A stretch of DNA of 64,000 bases from contig MNCI01008326.1 of the NCBI GenBank assembly GCA_015680685.1, positions 394,312 through 458,311 on the forward strand, given 5' to 3'. This document shows, one piece after another, positions 23,901 through 34,829 of this stretch. Both the position numbers and the translations under genes were made by a program. Origin of the DNA: Gnetum montanum. Its lineage: Eukaryota; Streptophyta; Gnetopsida; Gnetales; Gnetaceae. How positions within the stretch are numbered: the stretch's first letter is position 1; every line of letters starts with the position of its first letter. The notes below the pieces were generated by a model that worked only from the letters and a program-made list of their open reading frames with translations, was not told the DNA's origin and did not search any database.

Positions 23901-23908
23901 TATTTATA
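23901..23908 (-). promoter_or_regulatory. TATA box of element 1 right LTR
   Basis: The minus strand reads CCCTATAAATACC, conserved with the left LTR. It is the probable core promoter of the element. Confidence 0.7.
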
Positions 23909-24469
23909 GGGTTTTTGGGCATGAGATTTGGATTTGGAGGAAGATCTATGGTTGCGGGGTGAAAGAAATGTGGATCGGGCAACATGTGTGAGAATTATGA
24001 CCGGATGCATAGAAGTTTACAATGTACAGGGTGCATCATGACCAAGATCTTTTACGCTGGTGTGTATAATCCATAGCGTAACGGCTTGATACGCTACAAA
24101 AATGCAAAATGTATAAAGAATGTTAAAGTACAGTAGTGGATCTGGATGTCTAGCCTCTGGATCTATAGATCTGTGCTATTTTTGCTTCGCCAAGGCCTCT
24201 AGTGTGCATGGATCTAGCTCTGGCATTTCTACAGTGTGTCTTGGCGTCAACGTCTAGTGTCCAGCATCCTGGCATCCGAGTGTTTACGTTGTGCATACAC
24301 TGGTGTTAGCATGCTAGTGTCACCATCAACGTGCCCAATATTCATGATGCATTTGGAGTCCATTTTTGACCTATGAGACCCGTTTTAGGGGTGGATTTGC
24401 ATGCCTGAGGTCAAGAGGATTTTGCACATCTATTTTGAGCTGATTCGGAGGCTTTTTTGGCAGACTTTA

Positions 24470-25440
24470 GGTTGGTCATGCCATGGTCACACTGCCCAGC
24501 GTGACCTCAGTGTGACCTCAGTGTGACCAAGTGTTTATGCCCTGTTTTGAGTTGATTTTTGGACACTGATGCCTATTTTTTAATGCTTGAATGTTTCCTG
24601 CTCTCCAAGGTGGCTTGGATGCTGAATTTGACTTCATTTTGCTGCTGTTTTGGGTCAATTTGATTTGGTCACGCTGTGCAGCGTGACCTCAGTGTGACCA
24701 AGTTAAAATGGCATATTTGAAGCTCAAATCTCTATTTTCTGAGGTCTAAGAGTCAGTACAACTCTTTCCTATCCCTTGGGAATTAAGTTCGTGTCGGAAT
24801 TGGACCTGAAACTACTTAATGTGCCCTATTTCTGCTTGGTCATGCTATGGTCATGCTATGCAGCGTGACCAACTGAAAATGCCATGTTTGAGGCCTAAAT
24901 TGTGAGTTTTTGAAGCCTTTGAACATGTACAAGTGTTGCCTAGCTCTCAAGAGTTGAATTCATGTCAAAATTCTACCTGGCGGTTCCTAAATTGAGCTGT
25001 TCTCATTTGGTCACACTGTGGTCATGCTATGCAGCATGACCTCATTATGACTAACTGACAGTGGCTCAAGACGTGCGATTTTGAACTCAAATCTCAAGGT
25101 TTCAAAGGCTGGGAGCTGCAAGGAGCACCAGTGAAGTTCATGGAGGATCTGTGTGCTCGAATCTGGGCTGTTTGGACTTGATTTTAGGGCTCCAGAAGTT
25201 GGTCACACTGTACACACACTGGTCAAACGCTGGGCAGCGTGACCAAAGTGTGTGTGTGACCAAACGTGCACTTTTTGGCGCTGAAATTGTTGATTCTTGA
25301 TGTCAAGACTTGTTGTAATCATTTGTGGGCCCCTGGGGGACCTTGCTTGCTCCATTGTGTGTCATTTCATGTTATTTTGGAGGCTTTCATGTTTGGTCAC
25401 GCTATACTCATGTTGGGCAACAGGATGACGTAGCTTGAGT
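24470..25440. repeat. U3 repeats with GGTCA/TGACC palindromes (right LTR)
   Basis: Same units as in the left LTR. The block at 24667-24688 is a perfect palindrome: GGTCACGCTG, two bases, CAGCGTGACC. The block at 25201-25261 is a 61-bp imperfect inverted repeat with ACACACAC/GTGTGTGT arms. Further blocks lie near 24484, 24848 and 25010. Confidence 0.75.
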
Positions 25441-25480
25441 CCTGTCAAAAAGTGCTAGGCCAAAATTTTGTGGTGTTTCA

Positions 25481-25485
25481 GCTAG
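25481..25485. repeat. Target-site duplication of element 1 (right copy)
   Basis: GCTAG, identical to 5316-5320. Confidence 0.9.
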
Positions 25486-27035
25486 CTTGTGCATCTATGT
25501 GACTCATAATGCTTCACATAGTGTTGTGAGGACATATGAATGGTAGTTCTCTCACATCACCATGTTTTGTTTTCTACGACTTGCATCACATCGCACTGTT
25601 ATTTTTATTTTTGTTACTTGGTTTTGCAAGTGTGAGATGAAAATCATATTTTTATTATGTAATAATATATGTTTAAACTTGAGATGATGGAAGAAAAATA
25701 TGAGAAGATGTTATTAACATTTCAAAAGGGATTTTAGGGGAGCTTCTTTTCTACTTGATATCTAGATGGTTCTCATGACTACTTAACAAACCATGAAGCT
25801 CCTATATGGGTGCGAGATGCATATAATCACACTCCTAAAATTTGGTTAGCTTTAGATATTGCAACCTCCTACAAGACATATGAACATTGCACTATTTTTT
25901 TTTTTTGAAAACTTGAACACTCTATTATGTGACTTGGATGTTCTCATACTATTCAATATTTGTTTCTAGTCTATACTATGAGGACATGTGGATCATATTT
26001 AACACACACCCTGACATTCTTGTGCAAGTCATAGGACATCATATTAATAAGTTGTAGACTACAACTATATGTAATTAGCATTGTGATCATAATCTTAATT
26101 CATTCTACGACTCACATGACATTGCACTATGGTCTTTCATGTGATGTTTCAAGCTGCATGGAAATGCAAGTTGTATCATACTTACAATTTATGAATATTG
26201 AGTTTCTATGAGAAGCAACCTTTTACACTATGTTTTTACACATATTGTTACTATCTACAAAGACATGCCAGTCACATGTGTTGTAGGTTAAGTCTATCTC
26301 AATGTATCGCAAAAGATTGGTAATCACATGAGTTCATAGTTTAATAACTAATGAAATACTATGATACTCATATGATTGTAGTCTTTCAAAAATGGTTATT
26401 TGATAAAGTACAAAATGAATGCACACCTTACAATTAACCCACTTAAACTAATGAGCCTAGCAAAGGAATATTTTATATAAATATTATGCAAACTTCTATA
26501 TTTGATAGGAAGGATATTTTAAATGTATATGAAACCTTAAATATTACTTATTGGAAAATTTATTTCTTTTAATTACTTATTGTATTCTTAGCTTTGAGAT
26601 AGTTATTCAATTTAAATTCAAATTCATTCATTTTAAATCTTGATTTTTTGGTTTGGTTTACTGTCTTCAAACCAGTTTCAGTAGCTGATTTTTTGGTTCA
26701 CTTTAAATCTTGATTTTTTGGTTTGGTTTACTATCTTGATTTTTTGTTTTGGTGGTTCACTTTAAATCTTGATTTTTTGGTTTGGTTTACTATCTTGATT
26801 TTTTGTTTTGGTTCTGAGACTATTCCCAAGTTTCAGTACCTATACAAAAGGCCCCTTAGGAAATAGTATCCTAAAACCAGTTTTCTTTTCCGGTGTTGAT
26901 GCCACCAAAATTTATGCATCAATAGCATTCAAAACAAGGCTAAGTCATGTGTCGCCAAGGCTAAGTCATGTGTCGCTAAAAGGGTAACTTCAACTTTGAT
27001 GCATCTTTTACTTAAGATGCCTCTAATAAGAAATA
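25486..27035. repeat. Right flank of element 1: decayed repeats, no gene
   Basis: No coding frame is supported. Up to about 26400 it continues the 'cttgcat..acatcgcac' repeats of 4561-5315. It then becomes unique-looking AT-rich sequence with a 59-bp tandem duplication at 26697-26814 and a short duplicated 'ctaagtcatgtgtcgc' word near 26940-26985. Confidence 0.5.
26697..26814. repeat. 59-bp tandem duplication
   Basis: Two almost identical copies (26697-26755 and 26756-26814) begin TTCACTTTAAATCTTG. A third, partial copy lies at about 26633-26670. It consists of TTTTTTGGTTTGG-like words. Confidence 0.85.
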
Positions 27036-27245
27036 TAATTTTTGTGAAAGAAAGTAATTTTTGAAAGTTCTATCTGATAATATTGGAATCACCTTTATCA
27101 TTAAAAAGAAGTTTTGCCATGAAAGCTCAAAAACGCAGGGATGCACTCAGCATAACTGTTGGCTTTGCCCACACGTTCATACCATGCTTGAATTCCATCT
27201 TCTGACTTGCAGTTACGAATGGGTCCCTTGCCTATCTCATTCTCT

Positions 27246-27590
27246 TTAGGTACATATGTACCGTCGTTCCCATCCCCACCAGAATATGTTCATATTCAAA
27301 AGTGTCTCTATCCAACTTGTCGGTTCAACAGAATAATTAAACAGACCGCGCCAATTATGAGTGATGGAAGAGATCTCATAGCACGATTTGTTGAGAGGTT
27401 CGGAAAACTTTCTCAGAATTTGCATGTAAACATACTTGGATGCCAAAATTTTAGAGATGCTTTGTGCTTGGCCGAATTTGACTTATTTTGTATCTGGTAG
27501 CCAAACCAATTGTCTATCATCTGTAAAATCTAAAATTGGATTTCCATCCGCAAGCAATATTCAAAAACCCTGCAAACTTTTCCACTTTCA
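27246..27590 (-). pseudogene. Inverted partial copy of the malectin-like exon
   Basis: The minus strand reads VEKFAGFLNIACGW (27590-27540), TRYKISQIRPSTKHL in a shifted frame, QILRKFSEPLNKSCYEIS (near 27420) and FNYSVEPTSWIETLLNM (near 27340). These align in order with VEEFAGFLNIACGS, TKYIKVGQTHRVSENL, NLRKFPKSLNKWCYEIP and FKYSVETTDMLYESDKL of the plus-strand exon at 28453-28998. The match includes the end of the preceding intron (..TTTGCAG). The copy lacks about 25 codons after CYEI and has frameshifts. No kinase is attached. Confidence 0.75.
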
Positions 27591-28214
27591 AAAACGTAGT
27601 ATTCCTAAAACCAGTTTTATAAATCGTTATTGAAAGGAATTTCTGAATTCTTGATACCTTTTTGGGCATGAATACCAGTTCCCGCCCGAGTTTTGCCTTC
27701 TTTCCTTTCGAAAGTTGGGTCAAACTTAGCATGCAGGGAGCCGGTTTCAAATGTCTATCACCTGCTTTCAAAGTGAGAAAGAACTTGCCGGAGTGAAGCT
27801 TGTAGGATCATTCGTACAGAATTTTGTTTCCATAGAAAAAGGTTCTGTTTCTAGTGGATATAGTGATTCGTTGCAGCAGAGGTCTGTACCGACCAACAAG
27901 ATGAAGTCTATTAGTAAGCTTGCGTTTCCCAAATTAATTTTCCCAGGCTTTTGTTTACCTCAGCCATGATAAAACCAGGGGGCGATGCCACCGAGCTCCG
28001 CTGAAACACTGGTTAGTGGTAATTGCAAGTTTCCACGCATATTACGGTCCATGATTTTTCCACAACCATGTAGAATAAATCTGTTTCTACATTCTGTAAC
28101 TGTTGCAGTATGCGACAGTTCAAAGCTGAAAAGTTCGTAACCAGAATGCTGTAGACCTAGTTCCCCTGAAGAATAGTTGTACAAACCTTATTCTCCCTAG
28201 TTTTCTTTCGTTTG
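27591..28214. other. Spacer between the two opposed malectin-like copies
   Basis: A 74-codon minus-strand frame (28184-27960, with TECRNRFILHGCGKIMDR) and an 84-codon one (27771-27517) are open, but neither belongs to a family I recognise. The base composition is less AT-rich than the surroundings, so part of it may be former promoter or 5' coding sequence of the inverted copy. Confidence 0.35.
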
Positions 28215-28221
28215 TATAAAT
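28215..28221 (+). promoter_or_regulatory. Possible TATA box of the receptor-kinase pseudogene
   Basis: TATAAAT lies 73 bases upstream of the first ATG (28288), a plausible distance for a plant core promoter. Confidence 0.4.
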
Positions 28222-28287
28222 TTTACAGTGCAAATGAGGTTAATGGATATTGAATTCTACCAGAAACTTTAAAGCCCGAACCAAGAA

Positions 28288-29762
28288 ATGAGGCTGCAAG
28301 CCATAACCTGCTCTTTCGTTGTTTTGCTTTGCTCTGCAAACTTTATCCATGCCCAACAAGGTACTCTGAATCTCCCTTTCTCTCTCTTCCTCTCTCACCT
28401 GAACACACTTGTAATGATTAATAATGAATTCTGATGGTGGAAGAATTTGCAGGGTTCTTGAATATTGCCTGCGGATCGACATCCTATTTTTCAGATACAA
28501 GAGGACTGTCTTGGATATCGGATACAAAGTATATCAAAGTCGGCCAAACACACCGTGTATCTGAAAATCTGCCTAATGATATTCCTTCCTTCCAAAATCT
28601 GAGGAAGTTTCCCAAATCTCTGAACAAGTGGTGCTATGAGATTCCCGTCTCCTCTGCACAGCGCTACTTGCTCAGACTATCCTTTATCAATAATTTGGTT
28701 AGTAATAATCATACGAATTGGCCCGGCCCGGACCGTTTAAGTATTCTGTTGAGACCACGGATATGCTCTATGAATCTGACAAGCTAGATGGTAGCATTTA
28801 TGAATATGAACAGGTTGTGATGACGAATGCAAGAATTGTGCATGTTTGCCTCAACAGAATTAGTGAGGCAGATCCATTCATATCAGCGATTCAGGTGATT
28901 GAATTGAAGGATGGAATGTACCAAGGGGCACAGCCTGGAATCATTATGGTACAGGGCATGTTTAGTAGAATTGATCTTGGCGGATATCGGCTGATCAGGT
29001 TGGGCCTCTGAGTTTTATGTTCTAGTTTTCAGTAATTTTATGCGTTTTTATTTTTCATAAATTTTACTTCCACAACTTAAATCACAAAATATGGCGCAAA
29101 AATTTCTCATGAAAAGCAATAGCCTAAAAGACGCAAGAATTTCTAGTGTTTGAAGGTTGAATAATGAATAGCATGGCATAGCGCTATCATACAATTATAC
29201 CAATAGTTCTGGCTAAACCAATTCATTTCTTTTTCTTTTTTTTATATTTTTTAGGTACCCAATCGATGATTTTGATCGCATATGGTATCCCGGAGAGTTT
29301 TCTGCTCTTCCCACCTTCAATACCAGTGCAAAAATTTCTGCAAATTCCACTTCTGATCATCCTCCATCCGCGGTGATGCAAACAACTCAACTTCTTAATG
29401 AAAGCAGGCCATTACTTTTTGCAACTCCTGACCTGACATTGAGCGCACTATTTTTACTCTATTTTTATATAATCGACCCTGCAACTGAATCCGTTAGTTT
29501 CAGTGTTGCCGTTGACGGAAAACCACTCACAGACAATCTATCTTTGCTGCGCAATCATAGCACATCGGAGATTGCTGTGCAGACAGAGTGCGAAAACGGA
29601 GAGTGTGTGTTATCGTTGGAACCTACTGATGGAAATGGCCTGATTCCATTAAGTGCCCTCGAACTTTACACTTTGATGCATACAAAACAGTTAAAGTTTG
29701 CATGTCTAATTTCCAAATTTTATCAAGAAAGAAAAATTGTGACGATTCAGTATGACCTGTGA
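28288..29762 (+). pseudogene. Signal peptide and malectin-like ectodomain part
   Basis: Exon 1 encodes a start with a hydrophobic core (SFVVLLCSANFIHAQQ), a good secretion signal. Exon 2 (28453-28998) begins FLNIACGSTSYFSDTRGLSW and contains YIKVGQTHRVSENL and NLRKFPKSLNKWCYEI. A tandem CCCGG duplication at 28722-28731 then shifts the frame before FKYSVETTDMLYESDKLDG. Exon 3 starts at 29255 with YPIDDFDRIWYP, a hallmark of this family, and runs to SALELYTLMH near 29690. The open frame to 29762 is probably read-through into an intron. Splice borders keep phase. Confidence 0.85.
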
Positions 29763-29784
29763 TAACGGATGATTATGCCAAGCA

Positions 29785-30600
29785 GTGGAGGTGCTGAGAG
29801 AACTCAGAAGAACGTTTAAGTTGAACTTCACTTCATGGGTTTCTGATCCATGTTTCTTAGTTCCTTGGGAATCTATTAACTGCATCAACATGACAATTTC
29901 ACATCTGTAAGCTTTTTACGCCCGATAACCTTTGCAAAATAACTAAACAATTTCACATCTCTGAGCTCATTGTCTTGTTAGACGAGCAACTGCTAAACTA
30001 CTTATTATAATATTAAATATTTCAACCTTCAAGCATTTAAGATTTTTTAAGCCAAAATTAACAAAATAAAGATCATAATGGCGTGTACCTCAAAGCATAT
30101 CAAGGCTGAATGGTTTAACATTTTTGTATGTATACTGAATATTGCTTTTATGGTTTAACGAAATCGCTCATTGTTATTGATTTCTGCTTGTTCGGCATAC
30201 AAATCTGATCTCTAATTAAGTTACTATACAGAGACCTTTCTAACAACCAATTGGCCGGACCATTACCAGATTTGTCCAAACTCACCGCCTTACAAACACT
30301 GTGAGCCTAGATTTTGAGCAATTCATGTATGCTCTATTTATCTATTTAGCATGTTGAATTTTCGGCAGAAAACTGGAAAATAACAAATTGAATGGAACTC
30401 TTCCTGCATGGTAATCTCACCTGAAGAATCTCCAAGAGCTATAAGTTGATACTCCATTCTGATTATACATATTTAGTGGAGAAAATGGCAATCACCAAGT
30501 ATCCAACTGCAATAACTATTGCATAAAATGTTCTAGGTCTATTGCTAACAACAATTTTAGTGGAGAAATCACACCTCACTTGGCAGCCCTGGGTCCTAAA
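29785..30600 (+). pseudogene. Juxta-LRR segment and leucine-rich repeats
   Basis: 29785-29906 reads VEVLRELRRTFKLNFTSWVS followed by DPC, the segment that precedes the LRRs in this family, with a GTAAG donor. 30232-30300 reads DLSNNQLAGPLPDLSKLTAL. 30369 onward reads LENNKLNGTLPAW, then a TAA stop at 30411, then HLKNLQEL. Further NNNFSGEI text lies near 30550. The usual transmembrane helix could not be found between here and the kinase. Confidence 0.75.
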
Positions 30601-30822
30601 TTCAAGTAATGTTTGTTGGTGATTCTAACGTTGACTTGGATAATGCATTTTGGTTGGAGAAGATACAAAAGATAAAAAGACTAAAGGCAAAAGTAAGGAC
30701 CATAACTCGATATTTTCCTTTTGAAGGAAAGGTATTTGCACAGTTCAAAATTTCACGCATGATATTAGAACTCTAATATACTTTCAAAATCCAAATTTTT
30801 GAAGAATCATCTTCAAAAGCAA

Positions 30823-33800
30823 AGTGTAGATTGTTCACAATCAAAGAGATCATATCAGCTACTCAGGATTTCTTTCATGAAATTGGACATGGTGGATTTG
30901 GACCAGTTTTCTATGAAAAGTTTCCTGATCATGAAATTGGACATAGTGGATTTGGACCAGTTTTCTATGGAAAGTTTCCTGATGAAGAAGAAGTAGCAAT
31001 CAAAGTTCTGTCGGAATTTTCTAATCAGGGAACTGATGAGTTTCTTAATGAGGTAACTAGTTTCTTTTAACTAATTCGAATAACTTGATACCCTGCATCT
31101 TGTAATAGGTATTATTCTATTTCAAAACACTGTTGCACATGAACAGTTACCCACTTGCTGGTTGAATCATTTCATAACATTGAAATGTTTTTAATACTTT
31201 TCATTTCCTTTTATTTCATTTTAAAATTTTATAGCTTCAAATATATGATATGGAAGGATACCAAGTACTTTATTCTCAATTGCATTTGCTTCAAACTCTC
31301 TCAAACTCTTTTGAATTAAATGCAGGTCTATTTCAAATTGAATGTGTGAAAGGGTAAACATGGAGGGAAAAAAATTAAGGTCACTTCTATGTCAAGGACA
31401 ACAATGAGCAACACATGCAGGTGATTCATTTGGGGCCTGCACTGTGAACGCTGGTACTATTGCCACTTCGAAATTGCTCTCCATGGCCACAAATTGTTCC
31501 TCAACTCTATGGCAAATGACTACCTCTGCAACAACCACTCCTCCTCCCTTTGCAAAATTCGCCAAACCACCAATTCAGGGATCATTTTTGTACATTATCT
31601 CTTCATTGGTCTTTCTTTTTACTTACATGCTTTCCTTTGAGTTAGAGTTTGTTATTACATTAAATACATTATTTGATGTACGTGAATGATGTAAATGTTA
31701 GCTAAGCCAACCATTATTATTATTATTTTTTCACTTGCAGGCTCACCATTGCATCGTAGTGGATCCAAACAACTTGAATCTCAAGTCAAGCAAGAACAAA
31801 TATGCTTGCATTTCTACTTAAAATATAAAGATTGCTAAAGTTACTAGTTGGTTCTATGTTTAAAGCTTGTTTCTTTTTTAAATAAATTCTTTTACAACTT
31901 CTGCCTAAGTTTATTGATAGTTAATTGTTCTTAGATACCAATAATTAAAAATATTGTAAATTTATATATATATATAAATCATTGTATTGTATTGCATTTT
32001 AAATTGTTGTTCTATAAAAAAAAATATACAAAAGATGTTAGTGTTACTAGTGGGTTCTATGTTTAAAGCTCATTTCTTTTTGGTAACCTAATATTTTGGG
32101 TTCTGTGTTTCCGGAGTTTCTGGTAACTATGGTATTATTGTTATACCAACAAATATACTGACTTAGGCACAAAAATATAATCTGCCATATTGTTCAATGT
32201 CCATAAATAAATAAATCCGATTACAAAGAGAAATTTTATATAAAGAGTAAGAGAAGCTTTTTGCTAACGTCATACACATGAAATCCAGCACTTTTCAGCT
32301 GAATGTTATTACATAGCAAGATTCCATGGAAATGTTGAGCGTTTTCCATTGCAGCAACCGTAACACATATATTCACCGTTAAAGTTTTATTTAACGAATT
32401 GCAGCATTTTTCTTTCATCTCTAATAGATTTCTTATCGTTAAATGTTAATTGTTAAAGCTTCAACCACTTAAATTTCATTCCCTTTCCATTTTCAACATA
32501 TATTTTCCCTTTATAACTTGAACCCGTATCTACAACATTTGCTTTCTTCGTATATCGTCTCTGTTTCGTGGTTCTGGTAACTACGCTTTACTGTATACGA
32601 ATAAGAGATAAAAAAATTCACTGTGATAACATCTATGCTTCATCGGTTCTGCCCATATTATCACGAACCAAGCGTTGCGTTTCGTATTCTGGTTGGCAAT
32701 TCGGAATTTTGATTCTTTAAAAATGTTTTGTAACTTAATTTTAATAATGTGAGCAAGGATTTCTTTACTGCAGTAATCTTTAATTATGATTTTAATTACT
32801 GCACACAATTTGAAGTCTCGTAAATCACACTCCGTAAGATTCCACGCGTTGATGATTCTTAATCTTGTGAAGCATAGGAAAACATAATAATAGCCTCATT
32901 TTTCTTATTCTTAATCTTGTGAAGCATAGGAAAACATAATAATAGCCTCATTTTTCTTAGGTAAAAATCTATGCATGTTTCTTTAGTGAGAAATTTTGGT
33001 TTTCAATCTTTGCGAAGGAATCTTTGCTACGATAAGTTTTGGTCGTTGTAAATGGGCCTTTTTTATTTTTGAGAATTACTTTTTAAACTGGAAACTTTGA
33101 GTCATAGAGAAAAAGTGGCACGTTCTGCATGATTTTTATGCCAGACTATTTTGAAGCAAAAATCTTGAAGTCTCTTAAAACGGATAAGCTAAGCTGTCAT
33201 TCCTATAGATTTCTCGTATTGAGTAGACATGAACCCCTGTAGTTTAATTTGTTAATGTAGTGGTTCTTTTCCTTTTGTTTTGTTTTGTTTTTTTTTTATC
33301 TACAAGATTTAGCCGGTTACTAAAAGTTAAAAATTTGCAGATCATACTTCTCTCTGGATTAAGTCATGAGAATATAGTAAAGCTCCTGGGATACTGCAAT
33401 GATTCTGGAGAACTGCAATGATTCTGGAGAACTCATGTTGGTATATGAATGCATGCCAAATGGATCCCTCTATTGTATTTTTCTTTGTTTGTAAACGTTC
33501 AAGCCTTGTAATTTCAAATTCTCAGTATATTCATTAGTGCAGACACATCTATAAGAATAGATATTAGTCTATTTGGTTTTCATGTTAAATTCCAAACAAG
33601 AGAGCTCTGAAGGTTGAACTAAAATGTTTATGACAGATGACAAAAAATGCCATTTGGAACTACCGTGGAAGGGCAGACTTCAGATCACTCTCCATGCCGC
33701 TCGTGGTATACATACAAAACTGTTTCAAGTTTTAAATTCTAACTCAAATAGCAAATTATCTTCACTTATTTTTCTTCATTTTTAAAAAAATCTGTATCAA

Positions 33801-34829
33801 GGCCTGCATTATCTTCACATGGAGTGCAACCCCAGGATATTCCACAGAGACTTGAAATTGTTATGTGGTGACGTTTCTGTAACCATAATTGTCTCCAACA
33901 AAAATTATTTAATAACAATTCTCATGCATTGCATTTCCGGTGGTGTGCTTGCTTAAACGCCACACAAAGCTGTGTGTTGCCTGTGTTTTCTTTTTCTTGG
34001 ATTCTTTATCTGTTCCTGAATATAACAGAAATCTGCAAATATCTTGATCGACCAAAATCTCAATGGAAAGCTCTCAGATTTGGGTGTCTCCCGGGGAATA
34101 GTTGACTTTGATTACCACGTCACAATCACCGTAAAAGTCACCTTGGGATAGCTGGTTATAATTGCAATAATCGAGTGTCATTTAATTTACCAATGTTACA
34201 ACGCTTATAATGAATAACACGGTTTTGGCTCTTTACAGGTATTACATGGCACGCATGCTTATGGATAAAGGTGATATATATATTTTCGGTGTGGTTCTGC
34301 TAGAAACCCCCCATTGATGTCAGCTTAAGCGAAGACCAAATTAATCTCATCAGTTGGCTATTACCTAAGAACCACCAAAAACTGATTATTTAAATATTTA
34401 TAGAATCACTGCATTCCTTAAAATGGTTAGATATTATTATTTAGAAGAAAAATCGTCATGTATCTTGGACAGGTAACATCATGTCTTGATACAGAGGACC
34501 CTGAGCATGTGCAGCTTTCCTCAATAATTGACAGTAGATTGAAAACAAAATTTGCAAGCATAAACTCAATAGCAATGGTGACTGGACTGGCCCTGAAATG
34601 TGTTAGATCTGAAGCACGAGTGAGGCCGAGTATTCAGAAAGTCACGAAAGTATTAAGTGAGGCTTTCGCAGTTGAAGAAAATGCGTTGGTTGAAATTGGT
34701 ATTTCGGGAAGCTCAGCTCCTTGTGGACTACATCTGAGCATTAACATAAGTGCTCATTCTGGGACCTGTAGTTTTGAGCCATTGCCCTGTGAATCGTTTT
34801 CTGTGGAGAACATTAAATGCAATTTGTAA
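30823..34829 (+). pseudogene. Kinase domain of the receptor kinase, broken
   Basis: The first kinase exon has the glycine loop and the catalytic lysine (EVAIKVLSEF), but the loop segment is duplicated in frame (54 bp, 30876-30929 and 30930-30983). The next exon (33341) gives LSGLSHENIVKLLGYCNDSG and is then shifted by a 19-bp duplication (33393-33430). HRDLK is present near 33850. DFG reads DLG near 34080. A stop follows VKVTLG. DKGDIYIFGVVLLE is at about 34265-34305. The last exon (34472-34829) has the family's VTSCLDTEDPEHVQLSSIID start and RPSIQKVTKVLSEA. The intron 31064-33340 is unusually long and includes a 52-bp tandem duplication. Confidence 0.8.
32855..32958. repeat. 52-bp tandem duplication inside the kinase intron
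   Basis: Two essentially identical copies (32855-32906 and 32907-32958) begin ATTCTTAATCTTGTGAAGCA. Near identity shows it is recent compared with the surrounding decay. The rest of the intron is AT-rich, with an (ATT)n run near 31710 and (TA)n near 31960, and no gene. Confidence 0.9.

Larger units (their letters stand above)
5321..25480 (-). mobile_element. Element 1: Tat/Ogre-type Ty3/gypsy LTR retrotransposon with an internal insertion
   Basis: It is bounded by two related LTRs (5321-7120 and 23289-25480) and a GCTAG duplication. It has a polypurine tract inside the left LTR and a primer-binding site inside the right LTR, so transcription runs right to left. Domains on the minus strand, in order, are gag, proline-rich linker, protease, RT, RNase H, a second RNase H and integrase. 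RT and integrase sequences, and the second RNase H, fit the plant Tat lineage (Ogre, Retand, Tat). The polyprotein is interrupted between protease and RT by about 6 kb that holds an opposite-strand spliced gene relic and GTGAG-rich repeats. All frames carry stops, so the copy is dead. The LTRs differ by more than one base in ten in the part I compared, so it is old. Confidence 0.9.
23289..25480 (-). repeat. Element 1 right LTR (5' LTR)
   Basis: It starts TGTACTATCC and ends GTGTTTCA. It is homologous to 5321-7120 over its whole length except about 400 bp near 23950-24350, which has no counterpart on the left. That block is rich in 'tctagtgtccagcatcctgg'-like words. As the 5' LTR it would have driven transcription, with U3 at about 23915-25480 and the TATA box at 23901-23908. 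Confidence 0.9.
28288..34829 (+). pseudogene. Malectin-like LRR receptor-like kinase, decayed
   Basis: The gene class senses extracellular ligands at the plasma membrane through a malectin-like ectodomain and leucine-rich repeats and signals through a cytoplasmic Ser/Thr kinase. Exons seen are: signal peptide 28288-28360, malectin-like 28453-28998 and 29255 to about 29690, W-x3-DPC segment 29785-29906, LRRs 30232-30300 and 30369 to about 30440, kinase 30831-31063, 33341 to about 33470, 33637-33705, 33802 to about 33876, 34026 to about 34140, 34239-34310 and 34472-34829. Breaks include a 5-bp duplication in exon 2, a stop in the second LRR (30411), no recognisable transmembrane exon, a 19-bp duplication in the kinase and DFG changed to DLG. 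Exon order fits the malectin-LRR family of plant RLKs. Not functional as read. Confidence 0.85.

Noticed and set aside
31376-31800. Extra exon or small gene inside the long kinase intron (ORF 31444-31689)
   Set aside because: An 81-codon Thr-rich frame with no family resemblance. The flanking CACTTGCAG at 31732-31740 looks like an acceptor site but does not lead into kinase sequence.
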